Positions 4,810-6,670 of a stretch of 6,670 bases of DNA are shown here, piece by piece (the stretch's first letter is position 1; the number at the start of each line of letters is the position of its first letter). Source of the stretch: Planctomycetes bacterium UBA1135 (GTDB lineage Bacteria > Planctomycetota > UBA1135); NCBI GenBank assembly GCA_002311925.1, contig DCAK01000029.1, positions 29,758 to 36,427 on the forward strand, given 5' to 3'. The translations under genes and the position numbers were made by a program. The notes beneath the pieces are model-generated. The model had not been told where the DNA came from and did not search any database. It saw only the letters and a list, made by a program, of their open reading frames with translations.

Positions 4810-6670
4810 ATGGTGATTTCCAAGCCGTTGGATATCTGCTCCCCGATGGAGGATGAGGGCAGGTGGGCCTGGAGAAAGAAGGATCGGCCCACCAGGGCCG
4901 GGTTGTTGAGCGAGGCGCTCAAATAGGCCTCCCCGGCCTGATTTGCGGTGAGAGATGCCTGGTAGACCAAGTTGCTTGGAGAAATCAGGACAACTCCCGC
5001 GGAGAGAAGATTGTCCAGGTATGCGGGAGCTGAGGAGGCGTACAAAATGAGACCGTCCCCGGGGGCAGCACCGCTTATTTCGATATCGGCCGTGCCGCCC
5101 AGGGCGGGGGTCCCGGTTCCAGCCAAGAGAAGTCCGTGAGCGGCGGGGTCAAGTTGGTCGTAGGCGCGATGTCCACATGCTTGCTCGTTAGCAACTCCGG
5201 GGGTCGGGGCAGAAAAGGTGACCCATGCAGATTGCCCGTCGAAAAATCTCCCTGTGGAGACATCATCCAGTTGCTCGCCGAACTGGATGGAATCCAGAAC
5301 GGTGGAGCCATCGGGCGCGGTGAGAAAAATCTCCTCGCCCGAACCGGAAAGTTTGAAATTGGCATGGAGAGGGCCCTGGGATCCGTCTTCGTCCGCCCAA
5401 ACCAGGACCGTTTCCCCAGGCTGGACATTGGTTCCGGCGGGAAATTCCCACTTGGTCAGGTTGGCGGGATTGTCGCTCAGGAAGAGGCCTCCCAAATCAA
5501 CGGCGCTCCCGGCGCGATTGAGAATCTCCACCCAGTCGTCGAACTCTCCCGCGGAATCCGGGTTGGTCGTGGAATTCTTGGCCAGGAATTCGTTGATGCT
5601 GGGGGTGGAGCCGTTTCCCGCTTGGGTTGACCAGGAAGGCGGCTGAAACTCGGCGGTCCGGGGAAGAAAGCGCCAGGCCCCGCCGTTGGAAACCGAGCAG
5701 GCCGCCGAGACATAGTGCTCGATGATGGCTCCGGCAGGAAAACCAGGGACTTGGGCTCCCCAAATCCCATCGCCTGGCGACCCGTCGCCATGTTGGCCGT
5801 CGTCGAACATGGAAACCCTCTGAAAGGCCCCGCGATGGCGAAAATGCAAGCGAACATGGGCGAGAGCGGAACCGGCCGGCGCGGCTGCGGCGACCGTCAC
5901 CCAGACCGGCTCCCCAGCCATGGGAACCGCAGGGGAGTGGGCCAATCCCGAGATCTCCGGCTGGGGAAGATTAAATTCCGGCAATGCAAACAAATAGGCT
6001 CGCCTTTCGTCTACGAATTGTCGAAGGCCCTTGAATACCAGGTTCCCCTGGTTCACATCGGAATCCAGATTCGTCACGTAGTCGGCCCAGGAATAGATTT
6101 TCTTCGTGTCCGCCTGGACCTCGTCCCGGATAAGAGAATCCCACTCTGCCACAACGGGGCCAGCCCTGTTCCAGTCCATCCACTCATCCGCGATGGTCCG
6201 GAAATGCGCCAGATAGCGAGCGTGGGCGTCAGGGTCGGCGAGAAGAATGTTCATCACCGGGAGATCAGGATTTCCATGGTCATAATCAGGATGCAGGTCT
6301 ACGGTCCCCTGGGTTCCCCAGCCATTCCTGCTAAAGGAGCCAAAGGCTTCGTTTGCATCCCTTTGAAGAAGGTTCCAACGGTCGTGGAAATCGTCCCGAT
6401 AGAGAGCGTAATCGGAACCCTTGTGAACGTATCCGTCCGAATCCATGAAGGCGTTCTCAAGGGCAAGGGTCCAAAGCGCTCGGTCCACGGCGAGTTCGGC
6501 GTCCACGGCTTCGAAGTACCCGGAACCGGGCAAAGTGTTGTTCAGGGTGTCGCAGATTTCGACCAGTCTGTCGTAAGCGGCGGGATCTTCACTCTTGAGC
6601 TCGTACCAGGGCTGATAGCTGGCCACATTCGTACCCAACCAGTTGAGCGAGGCATTTCCTGGCCACCGGC
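4800..6670 (-). CDS. Secreted CotH kinase-family / lamin-tail protein, upstream tandem paralogue, 5' cut by window
   Basis: 622 residues are visible, the first complete codon being 6668-6666. The frame is open to the window edge, so the TTG at 6638-6636 is internal and the true start with its signal peptide lies outside. Sequence before it (NASLNWLG, then TNVASYQPWYELKS) aligns with the middle of the downstream CotH domain. Domains in window numbering: CotH C-terminal half (to ~230) with candidate catalytic Asp78 (MDSDGY) and Asp104 (RDANEAFG), 26 residues apart as in the paralogue; an Ig-like segment (~235-330) with MFDDGQHGDG at 287-296; lamin-tail domain (~355-490: INEFLAKN, DDWVEILN, VDLGGLFLSD, TVLVWADED, HANFKLSGSGE, STGRFFDG); and a C-terminal domain (~513-622) ending ICL. 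The catalytic-loop context differs from the paralogue (LLQRD instead of IPWD; SDYALYRD instead of HNYYVYHD), so the substrate or activity may differ. The protein is probably extracellular; its role is unknown. Confidence 0.9.
   Translation of the reverse strand, partial: RWPGNASLNWLGTNVASYQPWYELKSEDPAAYDRLVEICDTLNNTLPGSGYFEAVDAELAVDRALWTLALENAFMDSDGYVHKGSDYALYRDDFHDRWNLLQRDANEAFGSFSRNGWGTQGTVDLHPDYDHGNPDLPVMNILLADPDAHARYLAHFRTIADEWMDWNRAGPVVAEWDSLIRDEVQADTKKIYSWADYVTNLDSDVNQGNLVFKGLRQFVDERRAYLFALPEFNLPQPEISGLAHSPAVPMAGEPVWVTVAAAAPAGSALAHVRLHFRHRGAFQRVSMFDDGQHGDGSPGDGIWGAQVPGFPAGAIIEHYVSAACSVSNGGAWRFLPRTAEFQPPSWSTQAGNGSTPSINEFLAKNSTTNPDSAGEFDDWVEILNRAGSAVDLGGLFLSDNPANLTKWEFPAGTNVQPGETVLVWADEDGSQGPLHANFKLSGSGEEIFLTAPDGSTVLDSIQFGEQLDDVSTGRFFDGQSAWVTFSAPTPGVANEQACGHRAYDQLDPAAHGLLLAGTGTPALGGTADIEISGAAPGDGLILYASSAPAYLDNLLSAGVVLISPSNLVYQASLTANQAGEAYLSASLNNPALVGRSFFLQAHLPSSSIGEQISNGLEITICL
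4803..5132 (-). repeat. C-terminal exoprotein domain, copy in upstream paralogue
   Basis: About 110 residues begin near AAHGLLLAGTGTP, contain SAPAYLDNLLSAG, and end SNGLEITICL. The paralogue has the same layout at 2379-2702 (ALGLVGNGSP, FAPAYLDGLLPQG, SPGLELVFCP). Similar Gly/Pro-rich beta-type C-terminal domains recur, from memory, at the ends of unrelated large planctomycete exoproteins, which would suit a secretion or surface-attachment role. A Cys before the domain and one next to the last residue are conserved between the copies. Confidence 0.55.
4818..4821 (-). promoter_or_regulatory. Weak candidate ribosome binding site for the downstream CotH/LTD gene
   Basis: The coding strand reads GGAA here, within the last codons of the upstream paralogue and 8 bases before the TTG at 4809-4807. 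It is weak, so translation may depend on coupling to ribosomes terminating at the overlapping TGA (4802-4800). Confidence 0.35.
5766..5810 (-). other. Asp/Gly-rich loop (possible metal-binding) in upstream paralogue
   Basis: This encodes MFDDGQHGDG followed by SPGDG, residues 287-301. The same pattern, with MFDDGQHGDG identical, occurs in the other paralogue at 3327-3371. The D-D-G-x-x-G-D-G-x-x-G-D-G spacing lies in the Ig-like segment between the CotH and lamin-tail domains and could bind Ca2+. That is inferred only from Asp spacing. Confidence 0.5.

Noticed and set aside
6636..6638. TTG as the start codon of the upstream CotH/LTD gene
   Set aside because: The frame continues to the window edge with sequence (GNASLNW) that matches the interior of the paralogous CotH domain, so the true start lies outside the window.

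Overview
High-GC bacterial DNA containing two converging gene blocks. The left block (1-2374, + strand) is a fatty-acid beta-oxidation pair: the C-terminal end of a thiolase, cut by the window edge, and a complete FadB/FadJ-type multifunctional alpha subunit (enoyl-CoA hydratase plus 3-hydroxyacyl-CoA dehydrogenase). They overlap by four bases (ATGA), so the two subunits of a trifunctional complex are probably translated in a coupled way. The order, thiolase first, is that of fadIJ rather than fadBA.

The right block (2376-6670, - strand) holds two tandem paralogous genes for large secreted proteins. Both have a CotH-type kinase-like domain, an Ig-like segment with an Asp/Gly-rich loop, a lamin-tail domain (LTD) and the same ~110-residue C-terminal domain. 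The upstream copy (4800-6670) is cut by the window edge at its 5' end. The downstream copy (2376-4809) begins with a signal peptide at a non-ATG start that overlaps the stop of the upstream copy. It is interrupted by a one-base frameshift at about 3948-3951, inside the CotH active-site motif. Repaired, it would encode about 810 residues; as written it gives a 313-residue N-terminal piece and a 3' reading frame of about 520 residues.

The blocks meet tail to tail with one base between the two stop codons, so no stretch over 300 bases lacks a gene and there is no room for a separate intergenic terminator. I see no tRNA, rRNA, CRISPR array or insertion sequence.

Organism: high GC, secreted CotH/LTD multidomain proteins, and a C-terminal domain that I associate with large Planctomycetota exoproteins suggest a planctomycete or a similar environmental bacterium. 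This is inference and moderately uncertain. Nothing links beta-oxidation functionally to the secreted proteins. The most notable points are the frameshift at the catalytic motif and the tandem CotH-LTD family with its shared C-terminal module; no clearly new defence or mobile system is visible.
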